Shown here in pieces: positions 1-10,534 of a stretch of 64,000 nt of DNA. The position numbers and the translations under genes were made by a program. The stretch is from positions 110,374 to 174,373 of the forward strand of contig NZ_RQRS01000011.1 of NCBI RefSeq assembly GCF_004335085.1, read 5' to 3'. The notes under the pieces are model-generated. The model ran no database searches. It saw nothing but the letters and a program-made list of their open reading frames with translations, and was not told where the DNA came from. Within the stretch, counting starts at the first letter, position 1. Each line of letters opens with the position of its first letter. This DNA is from Pedobacter nototheniae. Lineage in GTDB: Bacteria; Bacteroidota; Bacteroidia; Sphingobacteriales; Sphingobacteriaceae.

Positions 1-593
1 TTATTAGAAATTATAATATCTTTCTTGTTTCCTGCTGTTAATTCTCCATTATTGTGTTGATTTACAAGAGGTTTTAGTTGTTTTAAAATAGAATCTGTAT
101 GCTCAATAAAAACGGGAACCGTAGTCATAGCTTTAGTAGGAGCAATATTCTGTGGTTTTAATTTAATCTTGGCATTTGCATAAATTTCATCCACCATATT
201 TTTTGTAGGTAATGTACAATGCGTTAAGTTGGCTACTTTTTGCGCCAGAATTGGTGTCATAGGTACATAAAAATAATCATCATTACTGCCAATTGCAAAG
301 TAATCCGAAAGCACATAATAGGAGATATGATAAATAGTTGAATCGCCTTCTATGAGAATATTATTTTTTATTTCTATAAGTTTTCTAAGAAAATCCGGAA
401 CATTTCCTTTTTTAATTTCCTTATAAATAATTTTTTCACGCTCATACAATGTTAAAGAACTGTCGCTGATGCTTAGCGCAAAGGCTTTGCCACCAGATGC
501 ATTAATTTCTCTTTTTTTTAGATGTAGCAATTGTGCATTCGTTGTAAATACGCAAATGGTTGTAAGAAAGAAAAATATAGATGATTTAAACAT
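1..593 (-). CDS. secreted conserved hypothetical protein, 3' end outside window
   Basis: Open reading frame read on the minus strand from ATG at 593-591 to the window edge, about 197 codons without a stop. It begins with a signal peptide ([21 protein letters not shown]) and continues as a soluble protein with a [13 protein letters not shown] stretch and a later [10 protein letters not shown] stretch. I recognise these only as typical of uncharacterised secreted proteins in Bacteroidota. Its ATG overlaps the end of queG by 8 bases, so the two are probably co-transcribed and translationally coupled. The C-terminus lies outside the window, and no catalytic motif can be named. Confidence 0.7.
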   Translation of the reverse strand, partial: MFKSSIFFFLTTICVFTTNAQLLHLKKREINASGGKAFALSISDSSLTLYEREKIIYKEIKKGNVPDFLRKLIEIKNNILIEGDSTIYHISYYVLSDYFAIGSNDDYFYVPMTPILAQKVANLTHCTLPTKNMVDEIYANAKIKLKPQNIAPTKAMTTVPVFIEHTDSILKQLKPLVNQHNNGELTAGNKKDIIISN

Positions 594-1527
594 TGTCAAT
601 TTTTAAAAAATCAATATTTCTTTTTAAGCCATTAAACTTTGTTCGTTTTACGGCAGAACCTTTAAATACCTTTTTAAAAACTTCGTCCGTTATTTCTGTT
701 AAATCTTTAGCACTAAGGTCTAAAAGGCCATTTTCTGGTTTAAATGCTTCTTCATTATGCGCTTTAGAGAAACGATTCCAAGGGCAAACATCCTGGCAAA
801 TGTCGCACCCAAACATCCAGTTGCTCATTTTATCTTTAAATTCGGTTGGAATTTCGTTTTTAAGTTCGATGGTTAAATAAGAAATACATTTGCTTCCATC
901 TACAATTTGAGGAGCAATGATTGCATCCGTAGGGCATGCATCTAAGCAGCGGGTACATGTTCCACAATGATCTGTTTGAAAAGGATGATCGTAGTCTAAT
1001 TCTAAATCTACAATTAACTCAGCAAGGAAGAAAAAAGATCCATTGGTTTTACTAATTAGGTTTGCATTTTTGCCAATCCATCCAATTCCAGATCTGTGTG
1101 CCCATGCACGATCTAAAACTGGAGCAGAATCTACAAAGGCACGCCCAGAAACCTGACCGATATTTTCTTCAATAAAGTTTAAGAGGAGTTTAAGCTTATC
1201 CTTAATTACGGTGTGATAATCCTGCCCATAAGCATATTTAGATATTTTTGGAGCATTTGGATCTGTTTGTTCCTGATCTGTATAATAATTTAGGGATAGG
1301 GAAATAACAGATTTCGCATCATCAACCAATAATCTTGGATCTAGTCGCTTATCGAAATAATTCTCCATGTACTTCATTTCCCCATGGTGATTGTTATTTA
1401 ACCATTTTTCTAATCGCGGGGCCTCTGTTTCTAAAAATTCAGCTTTGGAAATACCACAATCCATGAAGCCCAAACGAATGGCTTCATCTTTAATTAACTG
1501 GCTGTATTTTGCAGAATTGTTGTACAT
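586..1527 (-). CDS. queG: epoxyqueuosine reductase QueG
   Basis: 313 residues, a normal length for bacterial QueG, the cobalamin- and Fe-S-dependent enzyme that reduces epoxyqueuosine to queuosine in tRNA. Two 4Fe-4S ferredoxin-type clusters are visible: [12 protein letters not shown] around residues 190-200 and [11 protein letters not shown] near 240. The N-terminal half has [12 protein letters not shown] and the conserved [14 protein letters not shown] and WIGKN segments. A perfect Bacteroidota -7 element (TATCTTTG on the minus strand, 1536-1543) sits 8 nt before the ATG, so the transcript is nearly leaderless. The downstream secreted gene overlaps its stop by 8 bases. Confidence 0.95.
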   Translation of the reverse strand: MYNNSAKYSQLIKDEAIRLGFMDCGISKAEFLETEAPRLEKWLNNNHHGEMKYMENYFDKRLDPRLLVDDAKSVISLSLNYYTDQEQTDPNAPKISKYAYGQDYHTVIKDKLKLLLNFIEENIGQVSGRAFVDSAPVLDRAWAHRSGIGWIGKNANLISKTNGSFFFLAELIVDLELDYDHPFQTDHCGTCTRCLDACPTDAIIAPQIVDGSKCISYLTIELKNEIPTEFKDKMSNWMFGCDICQDVCPWNRFSKAHNEEAFKPENGLLDLSAKDLTEITDEVFKKVFKGSAVKRTKFNGLKRNIDFLKIDNV

Positions 1528-1677
1528 GGATTTTGCAAAGATAAGGCTTAAGATTAAAACCTTTTACTTAATAGGGTGTTGTAATTATGAAAACTAAATT
1601 AATTGATTATTGAACCAGAATATAATTTGAACCACAACGGTATTGATATTCGGTTTTTTGCCAAAAACTAAACTAAC

Positions 1678-1884
1678 ATGGAAAATACAGATCCAAAACA
1701 TATGGAAAGCGGAGAAGCTCCGAAACCAATTGAGCACGATTACGAAAGTCATAAACACGATCCAGGACCTGCAAAACCCGCAGTAACAGAGAAAGATGAA
1801 AACGGAGCAGGGCAGGCATTGAAATGGATTATACCTGTACTAATAGTTATAGGTTTAATAGTTTGGTTTGCTATGCGCAAGTAG
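1678..1884 (+). CDS. small single-span membrane protein
   Basis: 68 residues. The first 45 are hydrophilic and rich in Pro, Glu, Lys and His. The C-terminus is one membrane helix (ALKWIIPVLIVIGLIVWF) ending in a basic MRK, which suggests a tail-anchored protein with its N-terminal part in the cytoplasm. No family recognised. Support for being real: ATG start, a clean GC-rich terminator directly downstream (1901-1930), and a promoter-like TATAATTTG at 1621-1629. It stands alone between genes on the other strand. Confidence 0.65.
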   Translation: MENTDPKHMESGEAPKPIEHDYESHKHDPGPAKPAVTEKDENGAGQALKWIIPVLIVIGLIVWFAMRK

Positions 1885-1900
1885 CAAATAGTTTTAGGTT

Positions 1901-1930
1901 AAATGCCGGTTGTGATGGACCGGCATTTTT
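1901..1930 (+). terminator. Rho-independent terminator of the small membrane protein gene
   Basis: Perfect 10-bp stem AAATGCCGGT / ACCGGCATTT with an 8-nt loop, followed by T residues. It starts 16 bases after the stop of the 68-aa gene. It may also act for the convergent nitrilase gene that ends at 1954. Confidence 0.85.
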
Positions 1931-1953
1931 ATTATAACAACATTTTTAATACG

Positions 1954-3462
1954 CTATTTTAATAGGTTTACTCGATACAGATCTGTTCTCCTATCTTTTA
2001 AAATTTTAACTGTTCCATAATGATGTAATTCATCCAAAAGGTGTAAATCTACATCAACTACTAAAACCATTTCTGTATTTGGCGTTGCTTCTGCCTTAAC
2101 TGCATTTGTAGGGAAAGCAAAATCTGATGGGGTAAACACTGCCGATTGCGCAAACTGGATATCCATATTATTTACTTTTGGTAAGTTACCCACACAACCT
2201 GCAATGGCAACATAACATTCATTTTCAATAGCCCTAGCCTGTGCACAGTGCCTAACACGGGTATAACCGTTTTGTGTATCCGTTAAAAATGGAACGAACA
2301 ATATTTGCATTCCTTGATCTGCGTAAATTCTGCTCAACTCAGGAAATTCTACATCATAACAAATTAAAATACCAATTTTACCACAATCGGTGTCAAAAAC
2401 CTGCACTTTATCTCCACCAACCATTCCATAATATTTCTGCTCATTTGGTGTGATGTGAATTTTACGATATTCGTCTATTTTTCCTGTTCTATGGCATAAA
2501 TACGTAACATTATACAATTTGCCATTGTCAAGTAAAGGCATGCTACCAGTAATAATATTTACGTTATAGCTAAGCGCATATTCGTGCATGCGCTGTACAA
2601 TTTCTTCTGTTTTTTCAGCCAACTTTCTCATGGCTTCAATCTCAGGTAGATGATTGTAAGGTTGTAACAATGGCGTATTAAACAGTTCTGGAAATAGAAT
2701 AAAGTCAGATTTATAACCACTCACTGCATCAACAAAAAATTCTACTTGTTCATAAAAGCTATCCATATCAGGAAAAAGGCGCATTTGCCATTGAATTAGG
2801 CCTAAACGAATAGTCATTGCTGATCTTGCCGATGCATCAACACCCTGATAATAAATGTTGTTCCACTCAATTAACGTGGCATATTCTTTTGATTCATGAT
2901 CGCCTGGCAGGTAGTTTTTAAGAACTTTCCTTACGTGAAAATCATTAGATATTTGAAAGGTTAAGGTAGGATCATAAATTTCCTTAGCCTTAACTTTATC
3001 AATATATTGCCTTGGGCTTAATTTATCTGCATGTTCATGATAACCTGGAATACGGCCACCAGCGATAATACTTTTGAGGTTTAAACTTTCGCAAAGCTCT
3101 TTACGTGCCTCATAAAGCCTCCTTCCTAAACGTAATCCTCTAAATTCAGGACTAACAAAAATCTCTATTCCATATAAGGTATCACCGTTAGGATTATGTG
3201 TAGAAAAGGAATAATCACCGGTAATAAGCTTGTAAGTGTGTTTATCACCATATTCATCGTAATCAACAATTATAGATAATGAACAGGCTACAACTTTATC
3301 ATCTACAGCAATACAAAGCTGACCTTCAGGAAAAATTTTTAGTAGTTTAGCAATGCTCGCCTTTGACCATATCTGTCCGCCCATCGTGTCATAAGCTTGC
3401 GCCATCGACTCCGCAAGATCGGAGTAATCTTCGAGCGTTAATTTTCGTAATTCAATATTCAT
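1954..3462 (-). CDS. GNAT acetyltransferase fused to carbon-nitrogen hydrolase (nitrilase family)
   Basis: 502 residues with two domains. Roughly residues 1-210 are a GNAT N-acetyltransferase fold (IEIFVSPEFRGLRLGRRLYE is the acetyl-CoA loop region). Residues about 215-500 form a nitrilase-superfamily amidohydrolase with the Glu-Lys-Cys triad visible in FPELF, YRKIHITPNE and ILICYDVEFPE. This fused architecture is a known recurring one in bacteria; the substrate is not known to me, and amide or amine metabolism is an inference. It stands alone, and its gene faces the terminator at 1901-1930. A separate, unfused nitrilase is encoded at 12769-13710. Confidence 0.9.
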   Translation of the reverse strand: MNIELRKLTLEDYSDLAESMAQAYDTMGGQIWSKASIAKLLKIFPEGQLCIAVDDKVVACSLSIIVDYDEYGDKHTYKLITGDYSFSTHNPNGDTLYGIEIFVSPEFRGLRLGRRLYEARKELCESLNLKSIIAGGRIPGYHEHADKLSPRQYIDKVKAKEIYDPTLTFQISNDFHVRKVLKNYLPGDHESKEYATLIEWNNIYYQGVDASARSAMTIRLGLIQWQMRLFPDMDSFYEQVEFFVDAVSGYKSDFILFPELFNTPLLQPYNHLPEIEAMRKLAEKTEEIVQRMHEYALSYNVNIITGSMPLLDNGKLYNVTYLCHRTGKIDEYRKIHITPNEQKYYGMVGGDKVQVFDTDCGKIGILICYDVEFPELSRIYADQGMQILFVPFLTDTQNGYTRVRHCAQARAIENECYVAIAGCVGNLPKVNNMDIQFAQSAVFTPSDFAFPTNAVKAEATPNTEMVLVVDVDLHLLDELHHYGTVKILKDRRTDLYRVNLLK

Positions 3463-3604
3463 TATAATTTGTTTATACTTTATTGAACGAAAAAGATACT
3501 AAAATGTTTGCACTTTCTAATCTTGCATTGCTGAATAAGAAAAGAGAAATAGAGCAATATTACAACGTTTGCTCTTAGTCAAACGCTTAAATTGCTCCAT
3601 TAAA

Positions 3605-4627
3605 CTAAAATAATTTTCCGGTTTGCCCAGGATAATTTTTCTTTAAATGCTTATAGGCTGCCTCTGTCACTTCTCTTCCGCGAGAGGTACGCATAATGTA
3701 ACCTTCTTGAATTAAGAATGGTTCATAAACTTCTTCAATTGTGCCTTCATCTTCACCAACAGCAGTTGCAATTGTTTTTAAGCCAACCGGACCGCCTTTA
3801 AACTTATCAATAATGGTAACTAAAATTCTATTATCCATTTCATCCAAGCCATGCTCATCCACGTTTAGTGCGTTTAGGGCATAACGGGCAATTTCTGTAT
3901 CAATGTTTCCATCTCCCTTTATTTGGGCAAAATCCCTCGTTCTTCTTAAAAGGGCATTTGCAATACGTGGCGTACCACGACTACGGCGGGCAATTTCATA
4001 AGCACCTTCATCACTTATAGGCGTTTTTAAAATATCTGATGATCTTAAAACAATTGTTGTAAGAAGTTTTGCATCATAATATGCTAATCGGGCATTAATT
4101 CCAAAACGAGCACGAAGTGGAGCGGTCAATAAGCCCGACCGGGTGGTGGCGCCAACTAAGGTAAAAGGATTTAAAGAAATTTGTACTGAACGGGCATTGG
4201 GACCAGTTTCGAGCATAATATCTATTTTAAAATCTTCCATAGCAGAATATAAATATTCTTCCACTAGGGGAGATAAGCGATGAATTTCATCAATAAAAAG
4301 AATATCGCCTTCATCTAAGCCCGTTAAAAGGCCCGCTAAATCACCAGGTTTATCTAAAACAGGACCTGAAGTTACCTTTATTCCTGTTGCCATTTCGTTG
4401 GCAATAATATGCGATAACGTTGTTTTACCCAAGCCTGGAGGGCCGTGGAGTAAAACATGGTCTAGTGATTCACCACGAAGCTTTGCCGCCTGAACAAAAA
4501 TTTTCAGGTTCTCCATTACTTTTTCCTGTCCCGTAAAATCTTCAAAAGCCTGTGGTCTTAGCACCCGTTCAATATCGCGATCGGTATGGCTTAGGTTACT
4601 TGCTTCTGGATCAAGATTCTCATTCAT
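3605..4627 (-). CDS. ruvB: Holliday junction branch migration helicase RuvB
   Basis: 340 residues. AAA+ ATPase motor that drives branch migration of Holliday junctions with RuvA. Walker A is [10 protein letters not shown] (about residue 60), Walker B is [10 protein letters not shown], sensor GATTRSGLL, arginine-finger region PLRARFG, and a C-terminal winged helix with [18 protein letters not shown] minus-strand TATCTTTG (4632-4639) lies only 4 nt upstream of the ATG, which predicts a leaderless or nearly leaderless mRNA. ruvA and ruvC are not next to it. Confidence 0.97.
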   Translation of the reverse strand: MNENLDPEASNLSHTDRDIERVLRPQAFEDFTGQEKVMENLKIFVQAAKLRGESLDHVLLHGPPGLGKTTLSHIIANEMATGIKVTSGPVLDKPGDLAGLLTGLDEGDILFIDEIHRLSPLVEEYLYSAMEDFKIDIMLETGPNARSVQISLNPFTLVGATTRSGLLTAPLRARFGINARLAYYDAKLLTTIVLRSSDILKTPISDEGAYEIARRSRGTPRIANALLRRTRDFAQIKGDGNIDTEIARYALNALNVDEHGLDEMDNRILVTIIDKFKGGPVGLKTIATAVGEDEGTIEEVYEPFLIQEGYIMRTSRGREVTEAAYKHLKKNYPGQTGKLF

Positions 4628-4631
4628 GAAA

Positions 4632-4639
4632 CAAAGATA
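4632..4639 (-). promoter_or_regulatory. -7 promoter element of ruvB
   Basis: TATCTTTG on the minus strand matches the Bacteroidota -7 consensus TAnnTTTG and lies 4 nt before the ruvB ATG. No convincing -33 TTG is seen at the expected distance, so this is a partial promoter call. Confidence 0.45.
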
Positions 4640-4664
4640 AAATTAAATGCTAAAAAAATTAGGA

Positions 4665-5552
4665 TTATTTAAATTTGTTAGAAACCACTAATTCTTTAGA
4701 TCCTGCTGTGTACACGTAAAAACCTTCGCCAGTTTTGGCACCTTTTTTACCTGCGGCAACCATATTAACCAATAATGGGCACGGTGCATATTTAGGATTT
4801 CCAAATCCATCGTGAAGCACTTTTAATATGGCTAAACAAACATCCAAGCCAATAAAATCTGCCAGTTGCAGTGGTCCCATTGGGTGTGCCATTCCTAATT
4901 TCATAACGGTATCAATTTCATAAACGCCTGCAACGCCTTCATATAAAGTGTAAATGGCTTCGTTAATCATTGGCATTAAGATACGGTTGGCCACAAAACC
5001 TGGATAATCATTTACCTCCACGGGTACTTTTTGTAACTGTACAGAAAGTTCCATAACCGTTTTGGTGGTTTCATCGCTAGTAGCATAACCTCTAATTACC
5101 TCAACTAATTTCATTACCGGTACCGGATTCATAAAGTGCATGCCAATTACTTTATCACCTCTGTTGGTTACAGCAGCAATTTGAGTAATGGAAATAGATG
5201 AAGTATTGGATGCTAAAATTGCATTTTGTGGTGCATGTGTATCAAGATCCTTAAATATTTTAAGTTTCAGATCAATATTTTCTGTGGCTGCCTCAACAAT
5301 TAAATCGGCGTTTTTTACACCTTCCTCAATAGATGTAAAAGTGTTTATGTTTTTTAACGTAGCCAATTTTTGGTCTTCGGTTAATGTTCCTTTAGCAACT
5401 TGCCTATCTAAATTTTTACTAATCGTTTCAATGGCTTTATTTAAGGCAGGTTGGCTTATGTCAATCAAGTTTACGTTATAATTAAATTGCGCAAATGTAT
5501 GTGCAATTCCATTTCCCATTGTTCCTGATCCTATTACTGATATATTTTTCAT
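4665..5552 (-). CDS. 3-hydroxybutyryl-CoA / 3-hydroxyacyl-CoA dehydrogenase
   Basis: 295 residues, the usual length for the short FadB-like, Hbd-type enzyme that oxidises (S)-3-hydroxyacyl-CoA with NAD. The N-terminal Rossmann motif is VIGSGTMGNG (residues 6-15). The catalytic region carries ASNTSSISITQIA and the His of GMHFMNPVPVMKLVE. The C-terminal dimerisation domain contains DYPGFVANRILMPMINEA and AHPMGPLQLADFIGLD. It lies 37 bases upstream of ruvB on the same strand, but ruvB appears to have its own promoter. Confidence 0.93.
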   Translation of the reverse strand: MKNISVIGSGTMGNGIAHTFAQFNYNVNLIDISQPALNKAIETISKNLDRQVAKGTLTEDQKLATLKNINTFTSIEEGVKNADLIVEAATENIDLKLKIFKDLDTHAPQNAILASNTSSISITQIAAVTNRGDKVIGMHFMNPVPVMKLVEVIRGYATSDETTKTVMELSVQLQKVPVEVNDYPGFVANRILMPMINEAIYTLYEGVAGVYEIDTVMKLGMAHPMGPLQLADFIGLDVCLAILKVLHDGFGNPKYAPCPLLVNMVAAGKKGAKTGEGFYVYTAGSKELVVSNKFK

Positions 5553-5967
5553 GTATTTGGCTTTTTGCTCGTTTATTATTTGGTTTTATAAGAAAATTAA
5601 TATTGTTTTTGTTGTTTGTGATGATTTTTGGTTTCCTTTAAAAGATATAGAGTTGTTTTATTCGCTTGTTAAGTAAAATTTTTCAAATTTTTAGTTAAAA
5701 AATAGATTTTAACATTGTTAAAGTTGTTTGTCGATACAAAATTCGGTTTCATCGTTACCTAAAAATATAGTTTTTTTTAATCTCTTTTATTAGAGGCTGA
5801 ATTATTGATCACAACCATTATTCGCAATTATCGGAATTCTGTCTAAGTTTTCCATTTTAAATTCTAATCATTTATAAGGTTTATTCAAAAACAGGGCTTC
5901 TCCGGTTCCTTGCGACCTTGGCGTGATTAATTCTTCAAATATATTATTTAACTAAAACTAAAAGTAA
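5553..5967. other. intergenic region between hbd-like gene and susC, promoter region of the SusCD operon
   Basis: 415 bases between divergent genes. It is very AT-rich. It holds a near-palindromic TTTGTCGATACA at 5727-5738, a motif that recurs twice after the operon (11198-11209 and 11219-11230). No convincing -33/-7 pair for susC was found, and no riboswitch or small gene was recognised. Confidence 0.5.
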
Positions 5968-8900
5968 ATGAAAAGAAAACTACTAAAGAGTTTGTTGTTC
6001 TTTATTGTGCTGCTGGTAACCAAAGTTTCGGCACAAGATAGGACTGTTACAGGAGTGGTAAGGGCAAGCGAGGACGGCTTGCCGATACCTGGGGTTAGCA
6101 TTAGAGTGGCTAACTCAAAAACAGGAACAACAACGGGTGCAGATGGAAAGTATGCCATCAAGGTTGGTGAAAATGCTATTATCCAATTCAGTTCCGTTGG
6201 CTATTTGTCAAAATCGGTTAAGGTAACCGGAAGTAATGAGATTAATGTTTCGCTAACATTGGATGCTAAAGCATTAACAGATGTTGTAATTACGGGTTAT
6301 GGTACACAATCGAAAAAAGAAATTGGTGGTGCGGTATCAAAAATTACAGGTTCACAATTTGAAAACCAGCCAATGGCATCGCCACAAAGTGCATTACAAG
6401 GTCGTGTATCTGGCGTTGTGGTGCAGGCAAATAACGGTATACCTGGTGGCGGTATAAATGTTAGAATAAGGGGTGTTGGCTCTTTTAGTGCCAGTACACA
6501 GCCGCTTTATGTTGTAGATGGGATTCAATTAAGTGGTGAAACATTTTCTGGCTACACACAAACTAATACGCTTGCAGGTATAAATTCTGATGATATTGAA
6601 TCTATAGAGGTATTAAAAGATGCAGCTTCTGCTTCAATCTATGGTTCTCAGGCAGCAAATGGTGTAGTTATTATTACCACTAAAAAAGGTAAGGCTGGCA
6701 AAACCAAACTTAACTTTAACTACTATAATGGTGTTCAAAATGCAATTAAAAAATTTGATGTTTTAAATACGCAAGATTATTTCCAGTTGAGAACTGAGGC
6801 CTATCAAAATGCAAACCCAACGGTAGCGGCAACAACAATTAGAAATACAGTATTAAGTGAAATGGGGCTTGCAACCACTTTAACTAACGATCAGGTTGCT
6901 GCTTTACCAAGTTACAATTGGCAGGATGAAGCTTTTAGAACAGGGCATGTTTCAAATTATGAGGTTTCTGCAACAGGGGGTAATGAAAAAACTAAATTCT
7001 TTGTTTCTGGAGCTTACAGTAATCAGGATGCAGTTTTAACAAAAGCCGATTTTAAAAGAGGCGTTTTTAAAGTTAATCTCGATCACCAGGTAACAGACAA
7101 GCTATCCTTTAACGCAAATATTAATTTAAGTACTTATAAGCAAATTGCTCCGTACAGCATTTCTGGTAGTTATTTAAGTAGCCCGGCATTTTCGGCAGCT
7201 TTAATTTTACCAAGTAATCCAATTTACAATGCAGATGGTTCTTACTATGGTTTATATGGATCAGGCCAAACATTTTATGGTACCATTAATTCTAATATTG
7301 CTGCTGCAAATGATTATAGTAAAGGAAGCCAGAACACCAATTCATTACTGGGAAGTTTTAGCGCATCTTATAAAATATTGCCTGAGTTAATTTTTAAATC
7401 AGCTTATTCCATTGAGTATAGAGATATTAATGGGCAAAACTATCGTGATCCACGTACCAACGACGGTTATAACATTTTAGGAGGGAAGAGTATTTTCAGC
7501 GATGAGCGAAATAACATTCAAACTTCCCAAACTTTAAACTTTGATAAAACTTTTAATAACGATCATAAAATATCGGCTTTAGCAGGTTTTGAATATAGAT
7601 ATGATAAAGAATACTATACTTATGCTTACGGTACAGGTTTCCCTACCTATCAATTTACCGATTTAAGTTCTGCGGCAACACCTTCTTCAATTTCTGAAAC
7701 TTTTACAGGTTTTAAAAAGATTAGTACGTTTGGTCGCGTAGCCTATAGCTATAAAGGCAAGTATAATGTAAGTGCCTCTGTAAGGTATGATGGTTCTTCA
7801 CGTTTCTCAGAAAATAACAAATTTGGTTTATTTCCTGGGATAACGGCTGCTTGGAACATTTCTGATGAGAATTTCCTTAAAAATGCAAGTTGGATTAGCA
7901 ACTTAAAATTACGTGCAAGTTATGGACAGGCAGGAAATGATCGTATTGGTGATTTCGCTTCGCAGGGATTATTTACTGGCGGTTATGTTTATAATGGTGC
8001 ATCTGGTATTGGTACAAGCACTTTAGCAAATACCAACCTTAAATGGGAAAAAGCAACAACTTATGATTTAGGTCTTGATTTTGGCTTATGGAAAAACCGT
8101 TTAAGCGGTAGTGTAGGGGTTTTCTTAAAGAGAAGTACCGATTTATTGTTGGATCAACCTTTAATGACAACCACCGGTTACTCTACCATTACAACAAATG
8201 TTGGAGCGCTTGAAAATAAAGGATTTGAGCTTGAATTAAATTCTGTGAACATTCAAACCAAAGATGGCTTTAAGTGGACAAGCAATTTTAATTTCACGTA
8301 CATTAAAAATACCGTTAAAAAACTTTATGGTGGTTACGATATTTTGCCAAGCAATAATGCCCTTAGAGTTGGGTGGGATTTAGGTGCAATTTACACTTAC
8401 GAATATGCTGGTGTAAACCCAGCAACTGGTCGCCCGTTTTGGTATGATGCAAATGGAAACGTTACATATTCTGTAACTGCTGCTGATAGAAAAAAAATAG
8501 GTTCTACACTTCCAAAATATACTGGTGGTTTTACCAACAATTTCTCTTACAAAGGGTTTGATCTTAGCGTAATGTTCCAGTACCAAATGGGGCAAATGGC
8601 TTACGATTCTCAGGTGGCTTTCTTATCCGAAGATGGTAGAAGAGCATTTAACACGCTTCAATCTGTTTATGATAACCGTTGGACAACTCCTGGTCAAATT
8701 ACAAGTATTGCCAGACCGTACAATGGCGGTTCTGAAGCGCAGGGAAGTTCAAGCACAACAGGTTCTTGGTTGTATTACTATACAGATTATATCAGGATGA
8801 AAGAAGCACAGATTGGTTATACCTTTTCGCCGAAAATTTTATCAAAAATAAGCATCTCTAACTTAAGGGTATATGCGCAAGGAACAAACTTGGTTACGTT

Positions 8901-9009
8901 TACTAAGTTTCCAGGTTATGATCCTGAGTTTTATGATTCATCTAACAGTAATGCTGGTGCAATACCGCAATCAAGAAACTTCACATTTGGTATTCAGTTA
9001 GGCTTATAA
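5968..9009 (+). CDS. SusC/RagA family TonB-dependent outer-membrane transporter
   Basis: 1013 residues with a signal peptide ending near VSAQD. Then comes a carboxypeptidase-regulatory-like domain (TVTGVVRASEDGLPIPGV, about residues 27-105), and a TonB-dependent plug with the typical SusC motif DVVITGYGTQSKKE and LKDAASASIYGSQAANGV. A long beta-barrel ends in RNFTFGIQLGL, the usual outer-membrane terminal signature. It imports an oligosaccharide or other large nutrient together with the SusD protein that starts 11 bases downstream. There are no glycoside hydrolases or an anti-sigma/sigma pair next to it, so the substrate cannot be inferred. Confidence 0.96.
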   Translation: MKRKLLKSLLFFIVLLVTKVSAQDRTVTGVVRASEDGLPIPGVSIRVANSKTGTTTGADGKYAIKVGENAIIQFSSVGYLSKSVKVTGSNEINVSLTLDAKALTDVVITGYGTQSKKEIGGAVSKITGSQFENQPMASPQSALQGRVSGVVVQANNGIPGGGINVRIRGVGSFSASTQPLYVVDGIQLSGETFSGYTQTNTLAGINSDDIESIEVLKDAASASIYGSQAANGVVIITTKKGKAGKTKLNFNYYNGVQNAIKKFDVLNTQDYFQLRTEAYQNANPTVAATTIRNTVLSEMGLATTLTNDQVAALPSYNWQDEAFRTGHVSNYEVSATGGNEKTKFFVSGAYSNQDAVLTKADFKRGVFKVNLDHQVTDKLSFNANINLSTYKQIAPYSISGSYLSSPAFSAALILPSNPIYNADGSYYGLYGSGQTFYGTINSNIAAANDYSKGSQNTNSLLGSFSASYKILPELIFKSAYSIEYRDINGQNYRDPRTNDGYNILGGKSIFSDERNNIQTSQTLNFDKTFNNDHKISALAGFEYRYDKEYYTYAYGTGFPTYQFTDLSSAATPSSISETFTGFKKISTFGRVAYSYKGKYNVSASVRYDGSSRFSENNKFGLFPGITAAWNISDENFLKNASWISNLKLRASYGQAGNDRIGDFASQGLFTGGYVYNGASGIGTSTLANTNLKWEKATTYDLGLDFGLWKNRLSGSVGVFLKRSTDLLLDQPLMTTTGYSTITTNVGALENKGFELELNSVNIQTKDGFKWTSNFNFTYIKNTVKKLYGGYDILPSNNALRVGWDLGAIYTYEYAGVNPATGRPFWYDANGNVTYSVTAADRKKIGSTLPKYTGGFTNNFSYKGFDLSVMFQYQMGQMAYDSQVAFLSEDGRRAFNTLQSVYDNRWTTPGQITSIARPYNGGSEAQGSSSTTGSWLYYYTDYIRMKEAQIGYTFSPKILSKISISNLRVYAQGTNLVTFTKFPGYDPEFYDSSNSNAGAIPQSRNFTFGIQLGL

Positions 9010-9020
9010 TCTTAAATAAT

Positions 9021-10526
9021 ATGAAAAATTTTAATATAAAATATACCAGCCTCGTGGTGGTTACTACATTGATTCTTTCAATGACGGTTACTTCTTGCAA
9101 AAAGGCTATAGAAATAGATCCGGTTGATTATGTGAACTCGGAAACCGCATTAAGCTCCAAAGCAGGCATTGATGCAGGTATTGTAACGGCTTATGCCTTA
9201 TTAAAAGGTGAGGTTATGTATGGCAATAGAATGATTGGACTTGGTGAGGCACTTTCTGATAATGGCCGATCAACAAACCGCTCGGGTCGTTATGTAAGCG
9301 AAGCGGTAAACAGTAGTGGCTCTCATTATTCTAACTGGACAACTTCTTATTATGGATTAAACTTAATTAATCAGATTTTAGAAGCCATCCCTAATTTAAA
9401 TGTAACTGGCGTAACAGACGCTACAAAAGCATCGTGGATTGGCGAACTTAAGTTTTTAAGAGCCTTATATCATTTCGATTTAGTTAAAGAATATGCATAC
9501 ATTCCGGGAGCAGTTGTTGCAGCACAGGATCGTGGCGGAGTTCCAATTATCAGCAAATCTACCACTACAGCCGATGCTGCTTTGGCAACAAAATCAAGCA
9601 GAAATTCATTAACAGAGGTATACGATTTTATTTATTCGGATTTAACAGATGCGGTTTCTAAATTGAGTGATATTGGTTCGTCACCTTCAAGAGCAAATAA
9701 ACAAGCGGCACAAGCATTATTTTCAAGGGTAGCCTTGTACCGTAAAGATTGGGCAAATGTAATTGCGTATTCAACTCCGGTAATTACTTCAAGAGGATCA
9801 ACTTTGCTAACTTCTGCTAATTATGTTACCGGATGGACATCTGCCGTAAATCCTGAATCTCTTTTTGAGGTTACCTTTGCCGCATCAGGTGAAAGTTTGG
9901 GTGTTAACGTTTCTTTACAAACCTTATTTACATCGTTAAAAGTTAGAGGCGATAGAACACAAAAAGGTGGCTACGGAGATTTAGTTCCAACTAATGATCT
10001 GGTTTCAAAACTTGGTATCACCGTAACTAATAACGGATCTACTACAGCTGCAATTACAGCCAGATCATCCGACGTTCGAAATCAGTTGTTTGAATTGGGT
10101 GCAACTGCTTACACCACCGCATATATAGAATGTACCAAGTTTTTGGGCAGGAGTGGAGCAATTAACCTGGATAATGTTCCTGTAATTAGAATTTCTGAAG
10201 CATATTTAAACAGGGCCGAAGCCTACTATTTCAGTGGAAACGAGCCGTTAGCGCTTGCTGATGTAAATAAAATTAGAACAAACCGCGGCTTAACCGCAAG
10301 TACTGCAACCGGTACAGCCCTTTGGGATGAAATTTTACTACAAAGACGCTTAGAGTTTGCCTTCGAAGGACAACGATTTATGGATTTAAAACGTAACGGA
10401 CTAGATATTTATAAACCTGTATCTGGCGTTACCGTAGCGTTTACAAATTTTGTTATTCTACCTTCTATCCCTACAAATGATGTGGATGCAAGTTCGGGTA
10501 ACCTGAAACAGAATTACGGATATTAA
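9021..10526 (+). CDS. SusD/RagB family surface lipoprotein
   Basis: 501 residues. Lipoprotein signal with the lipobox Cys in SMTVTSCKKA, then the helical TPR-rich SusD fold: IGELKFLRALYHFDLVKEY in the N-terminal half, and ISEAYLNRAEAYYFSG with the C-terminal LLQRRLEFAFEGQRFMDLKR signature. It caps the SusC transporter and binds the ligand on the cell surface. It is the second gene of a three-gene operon, 11 bases after susC and 8 bases before the next lipoprotein. Confidence 0.95.
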   Translation: MKNFNIKYTSLVVVTTLILSMTVTSCKKAIEIDPVDYVNSETALSSKAGIDAGIVTAYALLKGEVMYGNRMIGLGEALSDNGRSTNRSGRYVSEAVNSSGSHYSNWTTSYYGLNLINQILEAIPNLNVTGVTDATKASWIGELKFLRALYHFDLVKEYAYIPGAVVAAQDRGGVPIISKSTTTADAALATKSSRNSLTEVYDFIYSDLTDAVSKLSDIGSSPSRANKQAAQALFSRVALYRKDWANVIAYSTPVITSRGSTLLTSANYVTGWTSAVNPESLFEVTFAASGESLGVNVSLQTLFTSLKVRGDRTQKGGYGDLVPTNDLVSKLGITVTNNGSTTAAITARSSDVRNQLFELGATAYTTAYIECTKFLGRSGAINLDNVPVIRISEAYLNRAEAYYFSGNEPLALADVNKIRTNRGLTASTATGTALWDEILLQRRLEFAFEGQRFMDLKRNGLDIYKPVSGVTVAFTNFVILPSIPTNDVDASSGNLKQNYGY

Positions 10527-10534
10527 TTTAACTA